Of a stretch of DNA of 57,041 bases, positions 25,426-32,101 are shown piece after piece. The position numbers and the translations under genes were made by a program. Position 1 is the first letter of the stretch; each line of letters opens with the position of its first letter. Location: the NCBI RefSeq assembly GCF_003105115.1, contig NZ_QETH01000024.1:1-57041 (forward strand), written 5' to 3'. The notes below the pieces were generated by a model. It did not search any database and was not told the DNA's origin. It saw nothing but the letters and a program-made list of their open reading frames with translations. The stretch comes from Flavobacterium sp. HTF (lineage in GTDB: Bacteria > Bacteroidota > Bacteroidia > Flavobacteriales > Flavobacteriaceae).

Positions 25426-25686
25426 TTATTTAGATAGATTTTCACATGCAATTCCGTCTCCGTCCGAATCCAGGTTTTTATAACAACTTTTGTTGCTGTC
25501 ATAAGCAGATTGTGCCTGACTCTGAGATTTAAAATCACCACAGGTTTTTGTTGGGCAATTTGAACTCGATGATATATCAGCTGAATCTGATGATTCAGAG
25601 CAGGATATTATTAAACCCAATAATAATATTGCTAAAAAAAATGCAGTATATTTTATTCTATTGTTCATGATTATTAATGTTTTCAT
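25426..25686 (-). CDS. Lipoprotein with excalibur calcium-binding domain
   Basis: Protein of 86 residues: signal with lipobox LIISC (Cys29), a Ser-rich linker, then the excalibur motif CGDFKSQSQAQSAYDSN ... LDSDGDGIACENL. The D-x-D-x-D-G-x-x-C loop is the canonical calcium-binding signature of the family. Predicted periplasmic or surface lipoprotein. The start codon overlaps the stop of the DUF4236 gene (ATGA), so translation is coupled and the first ATG is preferred over the internal one six codons later. The next gene follows after 11 nt. Confidence 0.85.
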   Translation of the reverse strand: MKTLIIMNNRIKYTAFFLAILLLGLIISCSESSDSADISSSSNCPTKTCGDFKSQSQAQSAYDSNKSCYKNLDSDGDGIACENLSK

Positions 25687-25904
25687 ATAATGTAAATTAG
25701 AAATGTTATAAGTCCTGTGAATGCAAATAATATAATGCAGCCACTATTTTGATATCGTAATCCGTTAATTGGTGTTTTAACAGAATAACCACTTTTACTA
25801 AATGTTCCCATTTTGGTTCTTAAACTTGGAGAGATTCCGGATTTGCTTAAATTTAAGCCTAATCCTCCTCCAAGTTTTATCCTTTTTTGAAATCGAAAGC
25901 CCAT
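25683..25904 (-). CDS. DUF4236 family protein
   Basis: Protein of 73 residues. The N-terminus MGFRFQKRIKLGGGLGLNLSKSG with SPSLRTKMGTFSKSGYSVKTPI is the recognisable DUF4236 signature (F-R-F-x-K-R, G-x-x-x-N-x-S-K-x-G). A C-terminal hydrophobic stretch (CIILFAFTGLITFLIYII) is a membrane segment. The role of this family is not established. It overlaps the excalibur gene by 4 nt and follows the DUF3892 gene by 7 nt. Confidence 0.85.
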   Translation of the reverse strand: MGFRFQKRIKLGGGLGLNLSKSGISPSLRTKMGTFSKSGYSVKTPINGLRYQNSGCIILFAFTGLITFLIYII

Positions 25905-25911
25905 GATTACA

Positions 25912-26202
25912 CTATTTGCATTCAGGTAATTCTAGTAAATTATTTTTTTCAGTAGTATCTGCTTCTGTTTTTAAATATTTATTCCCAGTCGAAGTTTTTG
26001 CAATTATTACATTTACTTTTTGGCCATAAATATTATTTACATAAAATGTCCATTTATCATTTTCAATAGCTTCTATAGCTTCTGCTAAAGATAATCTCCA
26101 AATTGTTCCATTATTGTTTATTCCTCCAATACGCAAAATGCGCTCATGTATATTATATCTATCAGATTTATTAATACATTTAATTTCATGTGATGTTGCC
26201 AT
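25912..26202 (-). CDS. DUF3892 family protein
   Basis: Protein of 96 residues, without signal peptide. The DUF3892 pattern is clear: HEIKCINKSDRYNIHERILRIGG, W-x-L-S-x-x-E-A-I-x-x-I-E, the phrase WTFYVN, a K-YLKTEAD block and a terminal LLELPEC. Small cytosolic protein of unknown function, often found in accessory regions. It is the third gene of the eight-gene operon, 22 nt after the FxLYD gene. Confidence 0.85.
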   Translation of the reverse strand: MATSHEIKCINKSDRYNIHERILRIGGINNNGTIWRLSLAEAIEAIENDKWTFYVNNIYGQKVNVIIAKTSTGNKYLKTEADTTEKNNLLELPECK

Positions 26203-26224
26203 TTTTTTTGATTTTAGTTATTGT

Positions 26225-26635
26225 TTAATTTAATATAGTTTCAATTTCAACTTCATAATTTTCACAGTTTTGGATATCAAGCCCCATAACATCTACCGTT
26301 TTTTCAGCACCAGCCGCAAAATTTGCAGCATTACCAATTCCTGTTCCAACGATATTTCCTTCTTTATCGTAGAAGGTTGCTTTTAAATCAAGATAAGTGA
26401 TCAATTCATTTGTATTATTTCTAAGACGGCAATGAATTGTATAAGAACTTAGAGTAGGTTCAAATTTTGCAGACTGCTTTATTATTTCAACATCAGGTTT
26501 TGAACTTTCACTATCAGTTACTCCGGTAGAATTCCTTTTATAATTACTTTTCTTATCATCTCCACTTTCAAAGGCAATGAAGACAAAACCTGCAAGAACT
26601 AATGCAGAAAATAAATGTTGTACTTTTCTTTTCAT
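26225..26635 (-). CDS. FxLYD-type exported protein
   Basis: Protein of 136 residues. An N-terminal hydrophobic segment (FSALVLAGFVFIAFES) is either a signal peptide or an anchor; there is no lipobox Cys. The domain from about 60 on reads as an FxLYD-type beta-sandwich: a YTIHCRLRNNTNELITYLDLKATFYD strand pair, an NIVGTGIGN turn and the late AAGAEKTVDVMG. Such domains occur in exported accessory proteins. Its start overlaps the stop of the upstream VanZ-like gene by 4 nt. Confidence 0.7.
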   Translation of the reverse strand: MKRKVQHLFSALVLAGFVFIAFESGDDKKSNYKRNSTGVTDSESSKPDVEIIKQSAKFEPTLSSYTIHCRLRNNTNELITYLDLKATFYDKEGNIVGTGIGNAANFAAGAEKTVDVMGLDIQNCENYEVEIETILN

Positions 26636-27078
26636 AAGTGTTTTAAATTTATAGTTATTGATTTTTGGTAAATTAAAAAAGGTAAAAGAGTTCCTAGGAG
26701 ATACATTACTAAATCCGATAAATCAAAAGTGCCTGGAACTAATTTTATTATTTGCCCTAATTCGGACGTAATTGAGATTATTGGAATACTAAAAATCCAA
26801 AATAGATTTTCATGTTTGATTTCATTTCTCCACAGGAATAAAACAAGGCTGACATAAGAAAATAACCATAAGCCATCTGGTAGTGAATATAAAATGATGT
26901 TTGGAAGACTGTCTGCGTAATAAATCGTAAAACGTCTAAGTTTGATTATTGTATTTAAGAGGTTCAATTTTTCGAACCAAATAAACATTTTTAGATTTGA
27001 GCTTCGAAATAGAATATATATCAGACTTCCACAGCATAATGTACAGATATGTCCGATATATAATTGGTTAACTTTCAT
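26632..27078 (-). CDS. VanZ-like membrane protein
   Basis: Protein of 148 residues with about four membrane segments. The last part (SELGQIIKLVPGTFDLSDLVMYLLGTLLPFLIY) carries the VanZ-like motif E-x-Q-x(7-8)-G-x-x-D-x-x-D-x-x-x-x-x-x-G. I chose ATG 27078 (MKVNQLYIGHI) because a promoter -7 box ends at 27099, so a start further upstream would lie outside the transcript. First gene of the eight-gene operon. VanZ-like proteins are linked to glycopeptide tolerance in one case, but most are uncharacterised. Confidence 0.7.
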   Translation of the reverse strand: MKVNQLYIGHICTLCCGSLIYILFRSSNLKMFIWFEKLNLLNTIIKLRRFTIYYADSLPNIILYSLPDGLWLFSYVSLVLFLWRNEIKHENLFWIFSIPIISITSELGQIIKLVPGTFDLSDLVMYLLGTLLPFLIYQKSITINLKHL

Positions 27079-27098
27079 TTGTTTGAATTTTAATAATC

Positions 27099-27144
27099 CA
27101 AACTTAACCCTATTTAAAATCAGTATTTTACGGAAAACCGTAAG
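27099..27144 (-). promoter_or_regulatory. Promoter B with CTTACGG-N4-CCGTAAA operator
   Basis: On the minus strand, CTTACGG-TTTT-CCGTAAA occupies 27144-27127, and the -7 box TAAGTTTG (27106-27099) starts 38 nt from the first base. The leader is about 15 nt before ATG 27078. Same architecture and spacing as promoters A and C. The operator is an almost perfect palindrome, as expected for a dimeric regulator. Confidence 0.8.
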
Positions 27145-27164
27145 CAGCATCATATTATAATTTA

Positions 27165-27194
27165 GGCAATAAAAAAGCCCTTTAAAAAGGGCTT
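27165..27194 (-). terminator. Terminator of the two-component operon
   Basis: AAGCCCTTT/AAAGGGCTT stem (27175-27194) with a run of T on the minus strand, 30 nt after the response regulator stop codon. Confidence 0.85.
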
Positions 27195-27223
27195 AGCAAT
27201 GAAATTAAATAAGTAAATGCGTT

Positions 27224-27892
27224 TTATATAATACCCAAATCCTTGGCAATAGAAACAAGATGAGCTGGATTGTTTGCTTTAAAATAATCTTTAAGTTTAG
27301 CAATACGTTTCTCAATTGTGCTTTTGCTGTTTGGAGTAATTCCTTTTTCTTTAAAAGTAGCTTCCATGCTTTCCTGCGGAACACCAAAAGAAAGATGTCG
27401 TATCAGTTCGATATCGTATTTATCAATTTCGATAACAGCTTTGTCATGTAATAAATGCTGTAACTCCTGAGAAATATTTTTTTCCTCGTTTCTGTAGGCT
27501 TTTTCAATTGCCTTTCTGAGGTCATAAATACTCGTACGGCCTTTCATTACATAACCATTAATACTGAACTCGTCAAACAGAGATTTTATACGAAATGCTC
27601 TGTCCTCAATTGAAAAAACAATAATCTTAATTTCCGGATACAATTTTTTTACGGCAGCGATAAGTTCTTCCCCCGAATTGAGTTTGTTTTCTCTATGATC
27701 GGCTTTGAACGATAAATCAGAAATCAATAATTCATAAGGCTGATTTTCTAAATGTGCTTTTTTTAATTTTAATAAAGCATCATCACAATATTTTGAATAC
27801 TCTATTTCAGGAACTTCAAGATCATTTAAAACCTGAACAGCGGCAATATCATTAAAATCAATGTCATCTACAATTAAAACTTTTTTAAACAT
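27224..27892 (-). CDS. Response regulator with LuxR-like DNA-binding domain
   Basis: Protein of 222 residues. Receiver domain 1-125: D9-D10, acceptor D59 in LLISDLSF, S in VFSIED, K117 in YVMKGRTS. The C-terminal 65 residues fit a divergent GerE/LuxR helix-turn-helix: ELIRHLSFGVPQESMEATFK, then STIEKRIAKLKDYFKANNPAHLV. The loop between its helices is longer than usual. Cytosolic transcription factor, activated by the kinase encoded 12 nt upstream. GerE-type dimers bind short palindromes, which fits the TTACGG-N4-CCGTAA operators at the flanking promoters; the assignment is inference. Confidence 0.85.
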   Translation of the reverse strand: MFKKVLIVDDIDFNDIAAVQVLNDLEVPEIEYSKYCDDALLKLKKAHLENQPYELLISDLSFKADHRENKLNSGEELIAAVKKLYPEIKIIVFSIEDRAFRIKSLFDEFSINGYVMKGRTSIYDLRKAIEKAYRNEEKNISQELQHLLHDKAVIEIDKYDIELIRHLSFGVPQESMEATFKEKGITPNSKSTIEKRIAKLKDYFKANNPAHLVSIAKDLGII

Positions 27893-27904
27893 AAAGTATA
27901 GTTA

Positions 27905-29623
27905 TTATTTAGGAAATAAGATTTTAGCTTTGAAACCTTTACCGGTTCCAATGTCAAAAGTAATAGTTCCTTTTATTGTTTTAATACGGTTTTCCGCATT
28001 GTAAAGACCATTTTTTAGTACTAATTTATCTTCAATTCCAATTCCGTTATCAGAGTACTTGATTTGGATATTATTTTCGATTACATCAAAATCAATCACA
28101 ACAAAACTAGCCTGGCTATACTTCTTCATATTGACCATGAGTTCATGCAATACCCTTTGCAGTGCAATCTTTTTTTCGGGCTGTATGTTTGTCCAGTCAA
28201 TCGTATTTCCTTTTTTTATAATGATTTCGGTTGTATCACTTTTATAGCTTGTCAATAACTCTTTCAGATTATTTTCATAATTCTCTCCGGTATCAATGAT
28301 GCTGTTTTCTTTAGAAATATTTCGCGCATTTGCATAAATTTTCTCAAGATTATCCAATAAAACTATTTTTTTGTCCGGGACTTTCAGATCCTGAGTTTCG
28401 GCAAAAGTCATGGTATGAAATACGTCATTTGCCAATTCGTCATGCAGTTTTTTTGAAATACGGATTTCAGATTCATACACGGCTTTTGTTTTTTCGCGTT
28501 TTCCTTTATTGGTAAGGTAAAAATATAGAAAGAACAAGAATCCGACACCTACAATAATTACCACTAAGTAAATTAAGTTTTGACTTTTTTGTCGCTCTAA
28601 TAGTAAGTCATTTTCTGCTTTCTGCGCTTTTAATATCAAATTTTCTTCACGGTCTTTTTTTGAATCATATTTTATTTTGGCAAACTGATTTTTTGCTTTT
28701 TGCCGGGTTCTGATTATGCTGTCATTAATCTTTAAATAAAGAGAAGTTGTTTCTTTTAATTCTTTTCCTTCTGAGGTTTGAATCAATAGTTTTAAAGATG
28801 CCAGCCGGTCATCGACATTATTTACTTCAGAAGCTTTTGAGTAAGCATCACTGGCGTATTGTTTTGCAAGTTTTTTATTTGTTTCAGTATAAACTTCTGA
28901 AAAATGCATTAAGCTTGAAGTAATTCCAAAATTATCTTTTATCTCTCGTCGTATTTTTAAAGATTGGTTTAAGTAATCTAATGCCTTAGGATTTTTCAGT
29001 TTATAGTAGCAAAATCCTATATTGTCTAAGACACGTGCGTTATTTTCAGGATTATCTGCAAGTTTTTTTGTTTCCAAGGAAAGAAGAATTTTTAAAGCCC
29101 GCTCATAGGAGCGCCTCTCAATATGTACAACTGCAATATTATTTTTTATGATAGTTTTTTGCAGGTCATCTTCAGAAAATCGGTAGGCAAGATTGTAATA
29201 ATGAATAGCATTATTGAAGTCAAATGTGTTTTTATAATTAATACCTAAAATATTGTAGACAGCCACTCTGTAATAAGAATTAGTGTTTGTCTGAAAGAAA
29301 GGAATTGCTTCTGTAGCACTAGTTTCACTTCCGGAATAATCACCCTGAATTTGTTGTGTCACAGACATTTTAAGCAAAGAATAGATAATCTTTTCATTTT
29401 CATTTGGTTTACATTCCAATCTGGATTTATTATAAAAATAAAAAGCACTGTCATAAACCTGTTTTTCAAAGTATTTATCGGCCATGGCTAAATAATTACT
29501 GTAGTCTGATTTTTTTGTTTTTTCCTCAGAATGATAAGGTTCTTTTTTAGTGCAGGATGAGATGCTTATCAGGCAAATAAGCAAAAAAATAAAAATCGGG
29601 AAATGGACTTTTAAGAGTTTCAT
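27905..29623 (-). CDS. TPR sensor histidine kinase with lipoprotein-like N-terminus
   Basis: Protein of 572 residues. It has an N-terminal signal with lipobox-like SISSC (Cys24), TPR helices about 45-300 (for example YDSAFYFYNKS and NPKALDYLNQSLKI), a coiled coil, one membrane segment about 345-370 (LIYLVVIIVGVGFLFFLYFYL), a HisKA_3-type dimerisation motif with H394 (SKKLHDELANDVF), and HATPase_c (LHELMVNMKKYSQAS, YSDNGIGI). The TPR part would sense a protein or peptide in the periplasm. It is encoded directly before its response regulator, and a 59-aa lipoprotein gene precedes it by 51 nt. Confidence 0.88.
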   Translation of the reverse strand: MKLLKVHFPIFIFLLICLISISSCTKKEPYHSEEKTKKSDYSNYLAMADKYFEKQVYDSAFYFYNKSRLECKPNENEKIIYSLLKMSVTQQIQGDYSGSETSATEAIPFFQTNTNSYYRVAVYNILGINYKNTFDFNNAIHYYNLAYRFSEDDLQKTIIKNNIAVVHIERRSYERALKILLSLETKKLADNPENNARVLDNIGFCYYKLKNPKALDYLNQSLKIRREIKDNFGITSSLMHFSEVYTETNKKLAKQYASDAYSKASEVNNVDDRLASLKLLIQTSEGKELKETTSLYLKINDSIIRTRQKAKNQFAKIKYDSKKDREENLILKAQKAENDLLLERQKSQNLIYLVVIIVGVGFLFFLYFYLTNKGKREKTKAVYESEIRISKKLHDELANDVFHTMTFAETQDLKVPDKKIVLLDNLEKIYANARNISKENSIIDTGENYENNLKELLTSYKSDTTEIIIKKGNTIDWTNIQPEKKIALQRVLHELMVNMKKYSQASFVVIDFDVIENNIQIKYSDNGIGIEDKLVLKNGLYNAENRIKTIKGTITFDIGTGKGFKAKILFPK

Positions 29624-29674
29624 TTCCCGAAATTATGAAATTAATTAATTGGACTGTTACCAATCATAAATTAA

Positions 29675-29854
29675 TTATGGTTTTGGAGGAGGAATAGGGG
29701 TTTGCCCACTTTGCCCACCACCGGTATCACCTGGATAATCTGCATATGATGGAATTTTAGATTTGTTATCTGTTGTATCTTCTTCATCATTTGTACAAGA
29801 TACGAACGCCATACAGGCTACTACTAAACACGATAATATAAAAACTTTTTTCAT
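29675..29854 (-). CDS. 59-residue lipoprotein preceding the TPR kinase
   Basis: Found by reading the sequence by hand; it is shorter than most ORF cut-offs. Signal MKKVFILSCLVVACMAFVSC gives acylated Cys20, followed by TNDEEDTTDNK and a tail YPGDTGGGQSG and PIPPPKP. The short acidic linker after Cys, a PGD unit and the proline-rich PPPKP end resemble the array of GPGD lipoproteins 1.4-2.5 kb away. It lies 51 nt upstream of the kinase gene on the same strand with no terminator between, so co-transcription is likely. It could be a ligand or modulator of the periplasmic TPR domain, which is inference. Confidence 0.7.
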   Translation of the reverse strand: MKKVFILSCLVVACMAFVSCTNDEEDTTDNKSKIPSYADYPGDTGGGQSGQTPIPPPKP

Positions 29855-30228
29855 TTTACTTCTTTGTTAAAAATTTGGAATAGATCAGCCTGTTCGATAT
29901 TTGAAATCGAAATTTTTCTTGCTGATTTTCAGACCGCACCTTGCGGCTGTTGTTGATTTTTGTTGGGAAGTCAAGTGCGTAGAACAGTAAGATTTAATCT
30001 ATACTTCCCGGGATAAACACCGTCTTACGGTTTTCCACACTTGTATTTGAACTAGTTTTGTACATTTGTTCTTATCGCGAAATCGAACAGTAACTAATTT
30101 TGATATGGCAAAGATGCGACGAGTATTAGTCAGTGTTTATACGGAATTCCAGGAATTCCCATTAAATATTTAGAAATCCGAACAAGTACTGAAAACACCT
30201 TGAAAATCCTGCAAAATCCGAAAAGCTT
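29855..30228. other. Regulatory intergenic region between divergent transcripts
   Basis: Holds promoter C for the plus-strand gene (listed separately). Downstream of it a 22-codon open frame with ATG (30105-30173) lies in the leader, and a double GGAATTCC at 30143-30159 forms a symmetric element of which TATACGG-AATT-CC is a weak match to the operator consensus. No clear -7 box was found for the minus-strand lipoprotein/kinase transcript. Confidence 0.5.
30024..30068 (+). promoter_or_regulatory. Promoter C with CTTACGG-N4-CC operator and consensus sigma-A elements
   Basis: CTTACGG-TTTT-CCACACT (30024-30041) is followed by TTG at 30041-30043, a 17-nt spacer and TACATTTG at 30061-30068. The -7 box starts 37 nt from the operator's first base, one less than in promoters A and B. 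The right half-site is imperfect here. The predicted start site near 30075 leaves a leader of about 150 nt. Confidence 0.75.
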
Positions 30229-31143
30229 ATGCTAAACAATACTAGAGAAGATTACAAAGAAGCTATAAGAATTAAATTTGAGAAAGAAAAAAACGGTTCT
30301 AATTCCAATTTTTTTAACCCACCCTCGCAAGCAAATTTGAGAGATTTATGCTGGAAAATTTTCACATCGGATCCTAGTAGTGATGATTTAAAAGTATATT
30401 ATGATTTTTTTAAATCTAAATTTGATTCAAATAATGAAGATACTTCTACTGTTCATACAGATAAGTTTAAAAAAGTTGGGGATTTTTTGAAACGAAAAAA
30501 AGAGCCATTAAAATTTGATACTGTAAACCTTGCTGCTATTTTGGTAGATTTCAAATTAAGACCTTATAAGCAATTTTTTGAAAAAGGAGGTATTGTAGAG
30601 GAACAACAATTTGATAATTCACCTGATAGAGAAATTACTGAGAAAGACAAAAAAAATCAGCAATCCAATGGATATTCACCCAATTATGATGAACAAAAGT
30701 CAAAATCAAAAAAGGCACAATTCAAAAATAAGTTTTATGGAAGGCTATTTAAAAGGTCAAAACGAACAATAGTTGCTACAATATTTCTTTTTGGTTTAAT
30801 TGGATCAGTAATATGTTTTACTGTATTTAAAAAACACTGCATGCAATGGTCTGATGATCATTATGAAATTGTTGATTGTGGTAAACCAATTAAAGGAAAT
30901 TTGAATGAAGTTATCCAAATAGATGACAATCTTTTAAGTTTAAGAAAAATACCAGTTTGCGATACTTCAAGATGCTTTAAACCAGATGGTGAGGCAATTG
31001 TTTGGTACACTAAGAGCAATAAAAAAGTTGATTTCTTTAATTCATATGGAAATGGGAAGCATCCTGAAAACAAAAGTGCAATGAGACCGATTTCAAATCA
31101 CATTTTTAAGACATACAAGAAAAAGGATTGCGCTTCAAAATAA
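30229..31143 (+). CDS. Single-TM protein with a Cys-rich C-terminal domain
   Basis: Protein of 304 residues. A cytosolic N-terminal region (1-120) with helical phrases (NLRDLCWKIFTSDPSSDDLKVYYDFF) is followed by a polar, low-complexity linker (125-178), one membrane segment (180-200, IVATIFLFGLIGSVICFTVF), and an outer domain with C204, C217, C249, C254 (HCMQWSDDHYEIVDCGKPI, KIPVCDTSRC) and VDFFNSYGNGKHPENK. I have the impression that this C-terminal domain recurs in Bacteroidota proteins of unknown function. It is driven by promoter C, so it likely belongs to the same regulon as the TerB-containing operon. Confidence 0.7.
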   Translation: MLNNTREDYKEAIRIKFEKEKNGSNSNFFNPPSQANLRDLCWKIFTSDPSSDDLKVYYDFFKSKFDSNNEDTSTVHTDKFKKVGDFLKRKKEPLKFDTVNLAAILVDFKLRPYKQFFEKGGIVEEQQFDNSPDREITEKDKKNQQSNGYSPNYDEQKSKSKKAQFKNKFYGRLFKRSKRTIVATIFLFGLIGSVICFTVFKKHCMQWSDDHYEIVDCGKPIKGNLNEVIQIDDNLLSLRKIPVCDTSRCFKPDGEAIVWYTKSNKKVDFFNSYGNGKHPENKSAMRPISNHIFKTYKKKDCASK

Positions 31144-31155
31144 AAGGCATAAAAA

Positions 31156-31185
31156 AAGGGAAAATAAGTTTTATTATTTTCCCTT
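31156..31185. terminator. Bidirectional terminator
   Basis: AAGGGAAAATAA / TTATTTTCCCTT, a 12-bp perfect stem with a 6-nt loop, flanked by an A-run, between convergent genes. Confidence 0.8.
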
Positions 31186-31205
31186 GATCGTATTTTAAAT
31201 TAATC

Positions 31206-31490
31206 TTATTTTTTTAGTGGCGGTAGATTAATAGGGTCATCACCTGGTCCTTCTACAATCGACGCCTGTTTTTTTGGTGGAGGTACTATAATTGGAGCAT
31301 CTCCGGGGCCTTTTGACACAACAGATTGTTTTTTGGGAGGTGGCGGTGGAATAATAGGATCATCGCCAGGTCCGTCAACGATTGCTTGTGTTTTGCTTGT
31401 TTCCTCAATTGTCTGATTCTCGTCAGTAGTACAGGAAAAGGATGTAATGCTAAGTATTGCAAAACTTCCAAAAAGTAATATTTTTTTCAT
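31206..31490 (-). CDS. GPGD-repeat lipoprotein, copy 4 of the array
   Basis: Protein of 94 residues: signal MKKILLFGSFAILSITSFSC (Cys20), acidic linker TTDENQTIEETSKTQ, then three units of the form GPGD-x-PI-x-x-PPPP-KK (GPGDDPIIPPPPPKK, GPGDAPIIVPPPKK, GPGDDPINLPPLKK). There is no globular domain; the mature part should be extended and Pro-rich. It is the last of four tandem paralogues on this strand. Its signal region is nearly identical in DNA to that of the next copy upstream, pointing to recent duplication. Function unknown. Confidence 0.75.
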   Translation of the reverse strand: MKKILLFGSFAILSITSFSCTTDENQTIEETSKTQAIVDGPGDDPIIPPPPPKKQSVVSKGPGDAPIIVPPPKKQASIVEGPGDDPINLPPLKK

Positions 31491-31522
31491 TAGTTATTAT
31501 TTACAACAATTTATAGTTTTAG

Positions 31523-31816
31523 TTAATTTTCTAATGGAGGTGGAGGAACCTTAATAGGAAGATCACCAGGCCCATCTGCAAAAACTGTTAGTTTCTTTGG
31601 TGGTGGAGGTGGTACAGTAATTGGATCATCATCTGGTCCCTGAGCAGAAACTGCTTTTCTCGGCGGCGGTAATACTATGACAGGCTGATCCCCAGGTCCA
31701 GTTAAATTAGTTTGTATTTTACCTGCGTTCTCATTTTCCTGATTCTCGTCAGTAGTACAGGAAAAGGATGTAATGCTAAGCATTGCAATACTCCCAAAAA
31801 GTAATATTTTTTTCAT
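31523..31816 (-). CDS. GPGD-repeat lipoprotein, copy 3 of the array
   Basis: Protein of 97 residues beginning MKKILLFGSIAMLSITSFSC (Cys20). An in-frame ATG further upstream would place 30 extra residues, encoded by the neighbouring gene's tail in another frame, before a normal signal peptide, so 31816 is preferred. Three units follow: GPGDQPVIVLPPPRK, GPDDDPITVPPPPPKK (GPDD instead of GPGD) and GPGDLPIKVPPPPLEN. DNA 31739-31818 matches 31413-31492 of copy 4 at 77 of 80 positions by eye. Confidence 0.72.
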   Translation of the reverse strand: MKKILLFGSIAMLSITSFSCTTDENQENENAGKIQTNLTGPGDQPVIVLPPPRKAVSAQGPDDDPITVPPPPPKKLTVFADGPGDLPIKVPPPPLEN

Positions 31817-31844
31817 TATACTTAAAAATGGTTTATAATTTAAA

Positions 31845-32072
31845 TTAGTTTTTGGTTGGCGGTGGCGGCGGTACTGTAATTGGATCATCTCCGGGACCTT
31901 CAACAACTTTTGCCTGTTTTTTTGTTGGAGGCGGAGGAACTATTATAGGTTGATCTCCAGGTCCGGTTAGACTAGTGCCCATATTTGCAGTTTCCTGATT
32001 ATCATCAGTTGTACAAGAAAAAAATGTTATGCTAAATATTGCAACACATCCAAAAAGTAATAATTTTTTCAT
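31845..32072 (-). CDS. GPGD-repeat lipoprotein, copy 2 of the array
   Basis: Protein of 75 residues with signal MKKLLLFGCVAIFSITFFSC (Cys20), a linker TTDDNQETANM, and two units GPGDQPIIVPPPPTKK and GPGDDPITVPPPPPTKN. It is separated from copies 1 and 3 by about 30 nt each, consistent with one transcript. Unit number varies between copies (2, 2, 3, 3), as expected if repeats expand and contract. Confidence 0.72.
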   Translation of the reverse strand: MKKLLLFGCVAIFSITFFSCTTDDNQETANMGTSLTGPGDQPIIVPPPPTKKQAKVVEGPGDDPITVPPPPPTKN

Positions 32073-32101
32073 TAGTTATATTTTAGAAAGGGTTAATAAT
32101 T

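Noticed and set aside
26942..27160. 72-codon plus-strand frame opposite the VanZ-like gene
   Set aside because: It runs antisense through promoter B and a gene with a recognisable family motif.
30138..30155. Fourth TTACGG-type operator (TATACGG-AATT-CC)
   Set aside because: One mismatch in the left half, no right half and no TAnnTTTG box at the expected distance; mentioned only as a weak element of the leader.
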